In this document: piece after piece, positions 40,656-49,811 of the stretch
How the letters are laid out: each line of letters begins with the position of its first letter
How positions within the stretch are numbered: position 1 is the stretch's first letter
From: Streptomyces sp. NBC_01198
GTDB lineage: Bacteria; Actinomycetota; Actinomycetes; Streptomycetales; Streptomycetaceae
DNA: 64,000 bases
Assembly: GCF_036010485.1 (NCBI RefSeq)
Contig: NZ_CP108568.1
Location: forward strand, 7,449,001 to 7,513,000
Reading direction: 5' to 3'
Notes under the pieces: model-generated
The model's input: only the letters and a program-made list of their open reading frames with translations
Database searches by the model: none
Told to the model about the DNA's origin: nothing
Made by a program: the position numbers and the translations under genes

Positions 40656-43334
40656 TTGTCAGAACCGCAGACCGCCGCCCCCGCGGACCGACGCGTCGTG
40701 CTCAACAGCGAGGGGCAGTTCTCGATCTGGTGGGTCGACCGCGCGCTGCCCGCCGGCTGGTACGCCGAGGGGACCAGCGGGTCACGGGAGCGGTGCCTCG
40801 CCCACATCCAGCAGCGGTGGACCGACCCGCGCCCGGCCGGTCTGCGCCGCCGCGACGGGGCGGCAGGGACGGCCGCGGCGGGGACAGCGGGGGGTGGGAC
40901 GGCCGGTGGCGACTGCGTTCCCGGACTCGTCGCACGTCAGGCGCGTCGGAACCCGGAGGCGGTCGCCGTGCAGGGTGACGGATTCACTCTGTCCTTCGGC
41001 GGGCTCGACGCGGCCTCCGACCGCTGGGCCCGCAGCCTGCGCGAGCGGGGCGTGGGACGCGGCGAGCTGGTGGGGGTGCTGCTCGGCCGGGGCCCCGAAC
41101 TGCACGCCGTGACGCTGGGCGTGTGGAAGGCGGGCGCCGGATGCCTGCTGCTGGACCCGGAGTTCCCGGAGGCCCGGCTGCACTGGTTACTCGCCGACGC
41201 GGGGGCGCGGGCACTGGTCACCGAGGCGGCCTACGGACCGGACGGGTTCGAGGGCCTGATGCTGTGCGTGGACGACCCCGAGCTCGCCGACGAGTTGGCC
41301 AGGCACCCGGGCGAACCACCCGCTGGGGCGCCGGATCCTGACGACGTGGCGTGCGTGACGCATGTGCCCGCGCCGGCCGGGCGCCCGCACGCCGTGTCGG
41401 TCACGCACCGCGGCCTGGCACACCATGTTGCCTGGGCCGAACGGGAGTTCACCGGCGCGGGCAGCGGGGGCACGGCCGTCTTCACCTCGGTGGCCTCCGA
41501 GTTGACGGCGACAGGCCTGTGGGCGCCGCTGGGCGCCGGGCAGCGGGTGATGCTCGCTCCGCAGGCCGTGGACCCGGCGAGGCTGGGGGAGTGGCTCACG
41601 GCGAGCGGGCCGTTCGGCTTCCTCACCCTGACCCCGGGCCAGCTCGACCTGCTCGTGCGGCAGTTGGGTGACGCGGGGGTCGCGGCACTGGCCGGCACGT
41701 TACTCATCGCGGGCGGCGCTCCCGGGCCCGCCACCGCCCGGCTCGCCGAACTCCTCGGCGCCGGGCGGCTGCTGACCGCGTACGGGACGGCCGAGACGTC
41801 CTACGGCACCTGCCTGCCGCCCGTGCGGCCCGGCGAGGACACGCGGATACGGGTACTTGACGGCAGTTGCCGCCGGGTACCGGCCGGCGGCGTCGGCGAG
41901 CTCTACGTGGCCGGGCCCGGCGTGGCCCGCGGTTACGACGGACGCCCCGCGCTGACCGCGGAGCGGTTCCTTCCCGACCCCTACGGCCCGGCGGGGACGC
42001 GGATGTACCGCACCGGGGAACTCGCGCGGCGAACGGCGGCGGGGGAGGTGGAACTGCTCGGCCGCGCCGACCGGCAGGTGTGGGTGTGCGGCCACCGGGC
42101 CGACCCGGCGGAGACCGAGGAGGCCCTGCACGACCACCCCGGCGTCGGGGAGGCCGTTGTCATCGGCGTGCGGGACGCGCCGGACGACGTCCGGCTGGCC
42201 GCCTACGTGGTGCCGCGCCCGGGCGCGCAGGACCTGGACGCGGCGGCGCTTGCGGCGCACTGCCGGCGGCGGCTGCCCGGCCATCTGGTGCCCGCCAGCC
42301 TCGCCCTGCTCGACGAGGTGCCGCGCGCCCCCGACGGGCGGGTGGACCTGGCGGCACTGCCCAGGCCGGGATGGCGCGCGCCGGGCGGGCCCGACGCCCC
42401 GCGCGTGCCCGGCGCCGCCCTGAGGCGTGCCGCCACGGGCCGGCGCGCCCCCTTCGCCGGGCGCGCCCTCGCGGAGGTGCTGGCCGCCTGCCGGGTGCCC
42501 GGCGCCTCCGTCGCCGTCATGCGGTGCGGCGACCTGGTCGCGGTCGAGGCCGCCGGAACGGACGGGGAAGGCGGCGCGGTCACCCCGCGCACCGCCTTCC
42601 CGGTGGGCGGCCTTGGCCGGCATGTCGCAGCCCTTGGTGCGCTGCGCCTGGTGGACGAGGGGCTGCTGGCCCTGGACGCGGAGTCCTGCGGGGAGGGGGG
42701 CACGACGGCCACGCTGGCGGACCTGCTCGGGCACCGCGGCGCGGACGCCGGCGCCGACCGGCTCCCGGCGCTGCTCGAGGACGCCACGGGCGAGCCGTTC
42801 GGTCCGCTGATGCGGCGCCTGGTGCTCGGGCCGCTCGGCCTTGACGACAGCTGGTTCGGTGGGCCGCCGCCGCACCGCAACGGCAGGACCGGCGCGCCGG
42901 CGGCCCGAATCGGCCACGACGCCGCCGGCCGCCCGCTGGCCGGCGCCGCCACGGCGATGGACCCGGCGGAGCTGTGGAGCACCGCGGCCGACCTGGGCCG
43001 GGTGGCGCTGGAGATCCGGCGCTCCGCGCTCGGCGCCCCGCTCGCGCTGCTCGCCCGCGACACCGCCGCCCGCATGTTGACACCGAGCCCTGACAGCCTC
43101 TATGGCCTCGGCACGATGGTCGACATCCTCGGCTCCGACACGGAGTTCGGGCACGAGGGCGCCCCGCCCGGCTACTACGCGGCCTCCGCACTCCGTCTGC
43201 GGACCGGCCGCGGCCTCGTGGTGCTCGCCAACAGCCGCGCCGGGGAGCGGGCGCGGAGGGAGATCGCCGTCCGGCTGAACGGCATACGCCAAACGACGGA
43301 CAGGCGCTGGCCATTGGGTGACGGAACGTGGTGA
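40656..43334 (+). CDS. MbtH-like / adenylation-like / beta-lactamase-like fusion with eroded active sites
   Basis: Three regions are visible in about 892 residues. Residues about 10-65 are MbtH-like (VVLNSEGQFSIWWVDRALPA, RWTDPRPAGL). Residues about 85-590 follow an NRPS adenylation domain, but the ATP P-loop is replaced (CVTHVPAPAGRPHAVSVTH), A7 reads YRTGEL, and A10 reads PDGRVDL with Arg for the catalytic Lys. The C-terminal third resembles a class C beta-lactamase/esterase, but SxxK reads GLGR (FPVGGLGRHVAA), the YxN region is deleted and the H/KTG motif is HEG. No carrier domain follows. The TTG start at 40656 has AGGAG 5 nt upstream; a GTG at 40635 is possible. In-frame TTA codons lie at 41187 and 41700, suggesting bldA control. 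Confidence 0.7.
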   Translation: MSEPQTAAPADRRVVLNSEGQFSIWWVDRALPAGWYAEGTSGSRERCLAHIQQRWTDPRPAGLRRRDGAAGTAAAGTAGGGTAGGDCVPGLVARQARRNPEAVAVQGDGFTLSFGGLDAASDRWARSLRERGVGRGELVGVLLGRGPELHAVTLGVWKAGAGCLLLDPEFPEARLHWLLADAGARALVTEAAYGPDGFEGLMLCVDDPELADELARHPGEPPAGAPDPDDVACVTHVPAPAGRPHAVSVTHRGLAHHVAWAEREFTGAGSGGTAVFTSVASELTATGLWAPLGAGQRVMLAPQAVDPARLGEWLTASGPFGFLTLTPGQLDLLVRQLGDAGVAALAGTLLIAGGAPGPATARLAELLGAGRLLTAYGTAETSYGTCLPPVRPGEDTRIRVLDGSCRRVPAGGVGELYVAGPGVARGYDGRPALTAERFLPDPYGPAGTRMYRTGELARRTAAGEVELLGRADRQVWVCGHRADPAETEEALHDHPGVGEAVVIGVRDAPDDVRLAAYVVPRPGAQDLDAAALAAHCRRRLPGHLVPASLALLDEVPRAPDGRVDLAALPRPGWRAPGGPDAPRVPGAALRRAATGRRAPFAGRALAEVLAACRVPGASVAVMRCGDLVAVEAAGTDGEGGAVTPRTAFPVGGLGRHVAALGALRLVDEGLLALDAESCGEGGTTATLADLLGHRGADAGADRLPALLEDATGEPFGPLMRRLVLGPLGLDDSWFGGPPPHRNGRTGAPAARIGHDAAGRPLAGAATAMDPAELWSTAADLGRVALEIRRSALGAPLALLARDTAARMLTPSPDSLYGLGTMVDILGSDTEFGHEGAPPGYYAASALRLRTGRGLVVLANSRAGERARREIAVRLNGIRQTTDRRWPLGDGTW

Positions 43335-43427
43335 GGTTCGGAAGACGCGCAGGGCACGGACAACGTGACCGGTACGTAGCGTGAGGGGGGTCCGAACTGT
43401 GTTGTAGAGATCAGTAGTAGTACACAG

Positions 43428-43449
43428 AATGTCTCTGCAATGTCTCCCG
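43428..43449 (+). promoter_or_regulatory. 11-bp-phased direct repeat upstream of the first SARP gene
   Basis: AATGTCTCTGC and AATGTCTCCCG share an 8-bp core repeated exactly 11 bp apart, 41 bp before the GTG start. SARP proteins bind direct heptamers with this phasing overlapping the -35 region, so this is a candidate SARP site. The rest of 43335-43489 shows no gene. Confidence 0.55.
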
Positions 43450-43489
43450 CGGGGGGGCGGGGCGTACGCTCCGCCGGGAAGGGGACGGT

Positions 43490-46400
43490 GTGTCGCCCTG
43501 GCTGTCTTTTCAGGTGCTCGGCCCGCTCAAGGTGAGCGTGGACGGCAAGTCACTCGTGCTGCGCAGCGCGCGGCAGCGCACGATTCTGGCGGTGCTGCTG
43601 CTCACCCCGGGACGCGTCGTCTCGGTGGACTCGCTGGCGGACGCCGTCTGGCACAGTGACCCGCCGGCCACCGCGCGCAACCAGATCGCCATCTGCGTCT
43701 CCGCGCTGCGCAAGACCTTCCGCGACGAGGCGGGTGTCGACGGCCTCATCGAGACGGTGCTGCCCGGCTACGTGCTGCACACCGAGGGCCACTACGTCGA
43801 CGTGGTCGACCTCTACGAGTCGGCCGCCGCCGCCGGTGCCGCCGCCGAGGCCGGCGACCCGGAGGCCGCGGCCGCCCGGTTCGAGGACGCCCTCGCGCTG
43901 TGGTCGGGCCCGGTGCTCGACGGCATGGACGGCGGCTCCCTGACCGGGGTGGTCAGCCGGCTCACCGAGCTGCGGATCGACCTCGCCGAGGAGTACGCTG
44001 CCGTCCAGCTCCAGCAGGGCCGCTACCGGTCGGTGGTGGCGAGCCTGACCCCGGTCGTGGCCGAGTACCCGCTGCGCGAGCACGCCAGGGCGGTGCTCAT
44101 GCAGGCCTACCACCTGTCGGGCCGCCGGTCCGAGGCGCTGGACTGCTACCGGGAAGGCCGCCGGATCCTCATCGCGGAGTTGGGCGTCGAGCCGGGCGCC
44201 GAACTGCAGGCGCTCCACCGCAGGGTGCTCCAGGGTGATGGGCCGGCCCCGGTGCAGGCCGCCGCGCCCGCCCCGGCGGCCGATGTCGTACCCCGGCAAC
44301 TACCCCTGCCGCCTGAGCCGTTCGTCGGGCGGGCGGCCGAACTGGAACTGCTCGAACGGCTGGTGCAACCGGTCCCGGCGCAAGGCGGCGGCCTGCCGGT
44401 GCGGATCGCGGCGGTCTGCGGCGCCGCCGGGGTCGGCAAGAGCGCGCTCGCGCTGCACTGGGCCGACCGCGTCGCGGGCCGCTTCCCCGACGGCCAGATC
44501 TACCTGGACCTCCAGGGCCTGCACGGGCCGAGCGGTCTGGTCACCGCCGAGTCGGCCCTCGACCGGGCGCTGCGCGCCCTCGGCGTGCCCGGCGGCTCGA
44601 TCCCCGTGGGCCTCCAGGACCGGGCCGCGCTCTACCGCAGCACCCTGGAGGGCAGGCGGCTGCTCGTCGTGCTGGACAACGCGCGCTCCCTGGAGCAGAT
44701 CCGCCCGCTGCTGCCCGGCCGCGGCCCGGCCCGGGCGCTGTTCACCACCCGGGACCCGCTGAACGGGCTGGCCGGCGCGTTCGCCGCGGTCCGGCTCGAA
44801 CTGCACGGGATGACCCCCGAGGAGTCCCTGGGCCTGCTCGCCGCCACCATCGGCGACCAGCGGGTGGCGGCGGAACCGGAGGCCGCGCGGCGGCTGGTGG
44901 ACCTGTGCGACCGGCTGCCGCTGGCGCTGCGGATCGTCGCGACCCGCTTACTGTCCGACAACCGCTGGTCGCTGCGCCGGATGGCGGCACGGATGGAGGA
45001 CCGCCGCGAGCGGCTCGACGTGCTCAGCCCCGGCGAGAGCGGGGTGCGCTCGGGCCTGTGGCTCAACTACCGCGCCCTGTCGGTCCAGGCGGCGCGCCTC
45101 TACCGGCAGCTGAGCATGCTGGACGTGCCCGACTTCCCGGCCTGGATCGGCGCCCCCGTCCTCGGTGTCAGCCCGGCGGTCTCCGAGGAACTGCTCCACC
45201 AGCTCGCGGGCGCCCAGCTGCTGGAGAGCACCCCGGTGCAGGGCGGCGGGACGCGCTTCCGCATCCAGGACCTGATGCGCCTGTTCGCCCAGGAGCGCTG
45301 TCTTGCCGAGGACAGCGCGCGGGAGCGCGAGCAGACGCTGGACCGGGTGCTGTCCGCCATGAACACCCTGGTGCACGCGGCCCAGGAGCAGCTGTACGGC
45401 AAGGCCGAGGTCGCTCCGCACGACCCTGCGCACACCCAGGAGATCCCCGGCGAGACGGCGAGCGAGCTGGTCGCCGACCCCATCGAGTGGTTCGAGAGCG
45501 AGCGGGAAGTGCTCGGCGCGCTGGTGGCGCAGGCCGCCCGCGGCGGCCAAGCCGGCCGCGCCTGGGTCCTCGCGGTGGGCTCCGTGCCCTTCTTCGAGAC
45601 CCGCAACTACCTGGAGGACTGGCGGCAGATGGCCGAGTGCGCCCTGGAAGGCGCGCAGCGCGCGGGCGACATCCGCGGCATCGGCACCATGCTCCGCTCG
45701 CTGGGGACGCTGGCCATCTACCAACGGCGGTACGAGGAGGCGCGGGACCGGCTGCTGGCCGCCCTGGACCATCTGGAGCAGAGCGACGACATCCAGGGCC
45801 GGGCCATCGCGCGGCGCAACCTCGCGGTCTGCGCCAGGTTCTCCGGCGACCTGGCCGGCGCGGCCCGCTGCTGCGAGGAGTCCCTGGTGCTCTTCCGGCG
45901 GGCCGGGGACTCCTCCGGCCTGTCGCACGCGCTGGGGCTGCTGGCCCAGATCGAGATCGAGCAGGGCAATCCCGAACGCGGGGTGGAGCTGAGCAACGAG
46001 GCGATCGAGGTCAGCTACGAGGCCGGGTCACTGCGCAGCCGTACGCAGAACCTCTACCGCCTCGCCGAGGCGCTGCTCGGCGCCGGGCAGTCGGCGCAGG
46101 CGGAGCGGGTCTGTCACGACGTGGTGGGCCTCACCCGCGGCCAGGGCGACCGGTTGGGTGAGGCCCACGGTCTGTGCGTCCTCGGCGAGGCGCAGTGGCG
46201 GCAGAACGAGCCGCACAAGGCGCGCGCCAGCCTGCTGCGGGCGCTGCGCGCCGCCGAGGAGGTCAACGACCGGTTCCTGCAGGCCCGGATCACCACCAAC
46301 CTCGCCTGCGCGGAGGCGATCTGCGGCGGCACCGGCGCCGACGCGCCGCTGAAGTGGGCCCAGCAGGAGTTCCGTACGCTCAACGCCCCGGTGTGGGCGC

Positions 46401-46492
46401 GGCGGGCCGGCCGGTTGCGCGAGGCCCTGGAGTCCTACGACGGGGTCGGCCCCATCGAGGGGAAGGTGCTGGCCCGGCTGCTCCACGGCTGA
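43490..46492 (+). CDS. Large SARP/AfsR-type regulator (BTAD, NB-ARC-like ATPase, TPR)
   Basis: The 1000-residue protein has an OmpR-like winged helix (FQVLGPLKVSVDGKSLVLRS, SLADAVWHSDPPATARNQIA) and a BTAD domain to about residue 250. An AfsR-like ATPase follows, with Walker A CGAAGVGKSALAL and GRRLLVVLDNA as Walker B. Helical TPR-like repeats fill about 690-990. It should activate cluster promoters by binding direct repeats. An in-frame TTA at 44948 makes translation bldA-dependent. The GTG at 43490 starts directly at the winged helix; AGGGGACGG lies upstream. Confidence 0.9.
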   Translation: MSPWLSFQVLGPLKVSVDGKSLVLRSARQRTILAVLLLTPGRVVSVDSLADAVWHSDPPATARNQIAICVSALRKTFRDEAGVDGLIETVLPGYVLHTEGHYVDVVDLYESAAAAGAAAEAGDPEAAAARFEDALALWSGPVLDGMDGGSLTGVVSRLTELRIDLAEEYAAVQLQQGRYRSVVASLTPVVAEYPLREHARAVLMQAYHLSGRRSEALDCYREGRRILIAELGVEPGAELQALHRRVLQGDGPAPVQAAAPAPAADVVPRQLPLPPEPFVGRAAELELLERLVQPVPAQGGGLPVRIAAVCGAAGVGKSALALHWADRVAGRFPDGQIYLDLQGLHGPSGLVTAESALDRALRALGVPGGSIPVGLQDRAALYRSTLEGRRLLVVLDNARSLEQIRPLLPGRGPARALFTTRDPLNGLAGAFAAVRLELHGMTPEESLGLLAATIGDQRVAAEPEAARRLVDLCDRLPLALRIVATRLLSDNRWSLRRMAARMEDRRERLDVLSPGESGVRSGLWLNYRALSVQAARLYRQLSMLDVPDFPAWIGAPVLGVSPAVSEELLHQLAGAQLLESTPVQGGGTRFRIQDLMRLFAQERCLAEDSAREREQTLDRVLSAMNTLVHAAQEQLYGKAEVAPHDPAHTQEIPGETASELVADPIEWFESEREVLGALVAQAARGGQAGRAWVLAVGSVPFFETRNYLEDWRQMAECALEGAQRAGDIRGIGTMLRSLGTLAIYQRRYEEARDRLLAALDHLEQSDDIQGRAIARRNLAVCARFSGDLAGAARCCEESLVLFRRAGDSSGLSHALGLLAQIEIEQGNPERGVELSNEAIEVSYEAGSLRSRTQNLYRLAEALLGAGQSAQAERVCHDVVGLTRGQGDRLGEAHGLCVLGEAQWRQNEPHKARASLLRALRAAEEVNDRFLQARITTNLACAEAICGGTGADAPLKWAQQEFRTLNAPVWARRAGRLREALESYDGVGPIEGKVLARLLHG

Positions 46493-46517
46493 CCGGCACT
46501 CCCGTCCCCGCGGGCGG

Positions 46518-46631
46518 TCACGTCCAGGGCAGGTCGTTGGTCCCCAGGCCGGCGTTCATCGCGAGCAGAAGCGGCAGGAAAAGGAGCGCGGCGGTGACGA
46601 ACGCCGCTGCGACCGAGCTGAGCTTGCGCAT
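46518..46631 (-). CDS. 37-residue membrane or secreted peptide
   Basis: This small gene runs against the cluster and lies in the gap between two SARP genes. The product begins MRKLSSVAAAFV, has one hydrophobic helix through TAALLFLPLLLAMNAG, and ends in a short polar tail LGTNDLPWT. A GGGGAG ribosome-binding site lies 6 nt before the ATG at 46631, which argues that it is translated. There is no signal-peptidase motif strong enough to decide between a single-pass peptide and a secreted one. No homologue comes to mind; function unknown. Confidence 0.55.
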   Translation of the reverse strand: MRKLSSVAAAFVTAALLFLPLLLAMNAGLGTNDLPWT

Positions 46632-46722
46632 GATTGACTCCCCGTGTTGTTGCGTCAATTCCCCTGAGCGGCTTTCCTGACGGCACCCTAGGCGCGGGCG
46701 CTTTTGGCGAGATTTCCCCGTA

Positions 46723-46740
46723 ATTTCGCGTGTGCGAAAT
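46723..46740. promoter_or_regulatory. Palindrome in the divergent peptide/SARP2 promoter region
   Basis: ATTTCGCGTGTGCGAAAT has perfect 7-bp arms and a 4-nt spacer, with another half-site AATTTCGC at 46787-46794 just before the SARP start. It lies between the leftward 37-residue peptide gene and the second SARP gene in an unusually AT-rich pocket, so it is a candidate operator for either or both. Confidence 0.5.
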
Positions 46741-46799
46741 CGACTCGATAATGCGGGAAAAGTGCCTGCGGATAGGTTGCGGAGAGAATTTCGCCGGGG

Positions 46800-48671
46800 A
46801 TGCCGTGGGATGGGGATCATGCTGTGCTGAACTCTGGGGGTGTGGCCGTCCGGCCCGCCGATGGGAGCGCCGAACCGCATACGGACGCGGCGGCGGTGCT
46901 CGAATTCCGTTTGCTGGGACCGGTCTCCGTGACCCGCTCCGGTACGGCGGTCCCGCTGCCGGGAACGAAGATCCACACCGTCCTCGCCGTGCTCCTGCTG
47001 GCGCGAGGCGCCCTGGTCGCCGACGGCCGGCTGAGCGCCGCGCTGTGGGGCGACGCCCCGCCGCCCACCTCGAACTCGCAGATCTACACCTATGTCTCGC
47101 GGCTCAGGAAAGTCCTCGGCGACGCCGTCCGGATTTCCAGGAAAGGTCCTGGATATGTCCTGGACGTGAAAGGCGCCGACGTCGATCTGTTCTCCTTCGA
47201 ACAGCTCGACCGGCAGGGCCGCCAGGCCCTGAAGGAGCACCGCCACGAGGAGGCCGGCCGGCTGCTCGGCCGGGCGCTCGGCTGCTGGAGCGGCCATGCA
47301 CTGGACAACGTCACAGAGCACCTGCTGCAGTTCGAGCGGCCGCGGCTGGAATTCCTGCGCGCAGAGGCGCTGGAACGCCGGATCCAGGCGGACCTGGCAC
47401 TCGGCAGGCACCGCTCCCTGGTCCCCGAACTCCTCTCCCTGGTCGCCCGCTTCCCCATGGAAGAGAATCTGCGCGCCCACCTCATCACCGCGCTGCACCG
47501 CTCCGACCGGCAGGCGGAGGCGGTCCAGGTGTACGGCGAGGGCCGCCGCATCCTGGACGAGCAGCTCGGCGTGGTGCCGGGGGAGCAGCTCAGCCGGGCC
47601 TACCTGCGGATGCTGCGCGGCGAGGGCGCCGGCGCGCAGCGCAGGCCGCTCGTGCTGCTGCCGGTGCGGGCGGCCGCGGTCACCGGGCGTACGGCCGAGG
47701 CGTCCCGGCTCAGGTCGCTGCTGCTGCGCCGCCCCTCCGGCCCGGGCTCACGGCTGCGGGCCGCGCTGGTCACGGGGATGCCCGGCAGCGGCAAGACGGC
47801 GCTGGCCGCCGAGGTGGCGCACAGCTGCGCCCGGGCGTTCCCTGACGGGGTGGTGCACGCCGACCTCCAGGACGCCGACGGGGCCGCCCGCCGGCCCGCG
47901 GCCGTACTCACCGAGATCCTCTCCGCGCTGGGCGACCCGGGGGACGCCGGGCAGGCGTCCCGGTCCGACCTGAACGACCTGGTGCGCCGCTACCGCGCCA
48001 GGACCGCCAACTTCCAGCTGCTCATCGTGCTGGACGACGCGTCGAGCGACGCGCAGCTGACCCCGCTGCTGCCCGCCAGCCCGGACACCGCGCTGCTCGT
48101 CACCAGCAGGACCCGCCTGGTGACGGTGCCCGCCGTGTGCACCGTCCCGCTGGAACCGCTCGGCGACGAGGACGCGGTGGCGCTGCTCGCCGAGACCGTC
48201 GGCGCCGAACGCATCCACGCCGAACTCCCCGCGGCCCGTGACCTGGTGCGCTACTGCGCGGGGCTGCCGCTGGCGGTGCGGATCGCCGGCGCCCGGCTCG
48301 CCGCCCGCCCGCACTGGCCGGTCGCCCGGCTGGTCGCCCAGCTGGCCGACCCGCGCTCCCGGCTCGCCGCGCTGTCCTACGGCGAGCTGGAACTGACCCG
48401 CACCCTCAACCGCGCGCTGTCCCGGCTCAGTCCGGCCACCGCGGCCGTCCTGCCCTGGCTCGCGGCGGTGGGCCCCGGTCCGTTCACCGCCCGGCTGGCC
48501 GGCGACGTGATCGGCCTGGCCGAGGCGGAGCGCGCCCTGGAGGAGCTGGTCGACGCGTGCCTGCTCTCCTCCGAGCCCGGCGGCACCGCACTCGGCGAGG
48601 AGCGCTACCGCTTCCACCCCCTGGTCCTGCTGCACGCGGGCGAACTGCCCAGAAGGGAACTGCCCCGATGA
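46800..48671 (+). CDS. SARP/AfsR-type regulator without TPR repeats
   Basis: The 623-residue protein has a winged helix (FRLLGPVSVTRSGTAVPLPG, SAALWGDAPPPTSNSQIYTY), a BTAD domain to about 270, and an ATPase-like region with Walker A TGMPGSGKTALAAEVAHSC and LLIVLDDASSDAQLTPLLPA. It ends after the helical domain, lacking the TPR repeats of its neighbour. The start is uncertain: ATG at 46800, GTG at 46824 (better spacing to GGATGGGG) or GTG at 46842. No TTA codon was seen. It is probably a pathway activator of the genes that follow; its stop lies 91 bp before the prenyltransferase. Confidence 0.85.
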   Translation: MPWDGDHAVLNSGGVAVRPADGSAEPHTDAAAVLEFRLLGPVSVTRSGTAVPLPGTKIHTVLAVLLLARGALVADGRLSAALWGDAPPPTSNSQIYTYVSRLRKVLGDAVRISRKGPGYVLDVKGADVDLFSFEQLDRQGRQALKEHRHEEAGRLLGRALGCWSGHALDNVTEHLLQFERPRLEFLRAEALERRIQADLALGRHRSLVPELLSLVARFPMEENLRAHLITALHRSDRQAEAVQVYGEGRRILDEQLGVVPGEQLSRAYLRMLRGEGAGAQRRPLVLLPVRAAAVTGRTAEASRLRSLLLRRPSGPGSRLRAALVTGMPGSGKTALAAEVAHSCARAFPDGVVHADLQDADGAARRPAAVLTEILSALGDPGDAGQASRSDLNDLVRRYRARTANFQLLIVLDDASSDAQLTPLLPASPDTALLVTSRTRLVTVPAVCTVPLEPLGDEDAVALLAETVGAERIHAELPAARDLVRYCAGLPLAVRIAGARLAARPHWPVARLVAQLADPRSRLAALSYGELELTRTLNRALSRLSPATAAVLPWLAAVGPGPFTARLAGDVIGLAEAERALEELVDACLLSSEPGGTALGEERYRFHPLVLLHAGELPRRELPR

Positions 48672-48762
48672 TCACGCCAAGCCGGCGACAAGTCACGTCA
48701 CAGGTCTGTTCAAGATCGGTGGCCGAGGCTGGCCGCCATGAAGCGTACGGAAGGTGACCGCC

Positions 48763-49695
48763 ATGAGTGAGGCGGCCCTGATCAGTCAGGAAGACGCGGT
48801 GCAGGCCCTCCACTCGGCCATCGAGGAAGCGGCCGGACTGCTGGAGGTGGACTACAGACGTGACGAGGTGCTGCGGATCCTCGACCTGTACGGGGGGGAT
48901 CTCGCCCAGGGGATCGTGGCGTTCCGGGTGTCGACCGGTGCGCGCCGCTCCGGCGAGCTCGACTGCCGGTTCACCGTGCCGCAGGACGTCGACCCCTACG
49001 AACTCGCGGTGGACAAAGGGCTGCTGGACCAGACGGACCACCCCGTCTCCCGGCTGCTCGCGGACATCCGGGACAACTGCCCCGTCGACGGATACGGCAT
49101 CGACTTCGGCGTCGTCGGAGGGTTCAAGAAGATCTGGGTGGTGCTGCCAAGGACCGGGCTCCAGCAGGTCGCCGCGCTGGCCGGCCTCCCGTCGATGCCG
49201 CCCAGCCTGGGAAACAGCCTGGAGTTCATCGCCCGGCACGGCCTGGGCGACACCGTGGGCCTGCTCGGCATCGACTACCGCAACCGCAGCGTCAACATCT
49301 ACTTCGGCGAACCGCCCGCCGGCGGCATCGCCCCCGAGTCGGTGCGGGCGATGCTCCGCGAGATCGACCAGGCCGAACCCACCGAGCAGGTGCTCAGCCT
49401 CGGCCGCCAGGCCTTCGGCGTCTACGTGACCCTCAGCTGGGACTCGCCGGTGATCGAGCGGATCTCCTTCGCCGTGGCGACGACGGACCCGTCCGGTCTC
49501 GACGTCGAACTCGACGACCGCATCGAGCTGTTCGTGCGGCACGTGCTGCGCTCCGACCCGGACACGAAGTTCGTCTACGCCGTCGCCTCCCAGCCCGACG
49601 GTGCCTACTACAAGCTCCAGTCCTACTACCGGTGGGGTGCCGGCGTGCCGGACATCATGCAGCTGCCCGAGGGATCCCTCGCGGACCCGGTGTAG
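48763..49695 (+). CDS. ABBA-type aromatic prenyltransferase (NphB/CloQ family)
   Basis: The 310-residue length matches NphB (about 307). The alignment remembered from NphB is continuous: EEAAGLLEVDYRRDEVLRIL, SGELDCRFTVPQDVDPYELA, DKGLLDQTDHPVSRLLADI, FGVVGGFKKIWVVLP, LPSMPPSLGNSLEFIARHGL, NRSVNIYFGEPPAGG and YYKLQSYYRWG. These barrel enzymes attach dimethylallyl, geranyl or farnesyl groups to aromatic carbons or oxygens; the acceptor here is unknown. The ATG at 48763 has GGAAGG upstream. It is the first enzyme gene after the SARPs and supports a prenylated-aromatic product. Confidence 0.9.
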   Translation: MSEAALISQEDAVQALHSAIEEAAGLLEVDYRRDEVLRILDLYGGDLAQGIVAFRVSTGARRSGELDCRFTVPQDVDPYELAVDKGLLDQTDHPVSRLLADIRDNCPVDGYGIDFGVVGGFKKIWVVLPRTGLQQVAALAGLPSMPPSLGNSLEFIARHGLGDTVGLLGIDYRNRSVNIYFGEPPAGGIAPESVRAMLREIDQAEPTEQVLSLGRQAFGVYVTLSWDSPVIERISFAVATTDPSGLDVELDDRIELFVRHVLRSDPDTKFVYAVASQPDGAYYKLQSYYRWGAGVPDIMQLPEGSLADPV

Positions 49696-49811
49696 CCCCC
49701 CCTTTTCCCCCGTCGTCCCTGTGACGGCTGTTGCTTTCTCGAACTCTCCATGCCCCGGCGGAAGTTGGATGCTTCCTGCCGCCCGGGCACTATCTCCGGA
49801 AGGACGAAACC

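Noticed and set aside
40656..43334. An active NRPS module or siderophore synthetase
   Set aside because: There is no carrier or condensation domain, and the P-loop and A10 Lys of the adenylation domain are gone.
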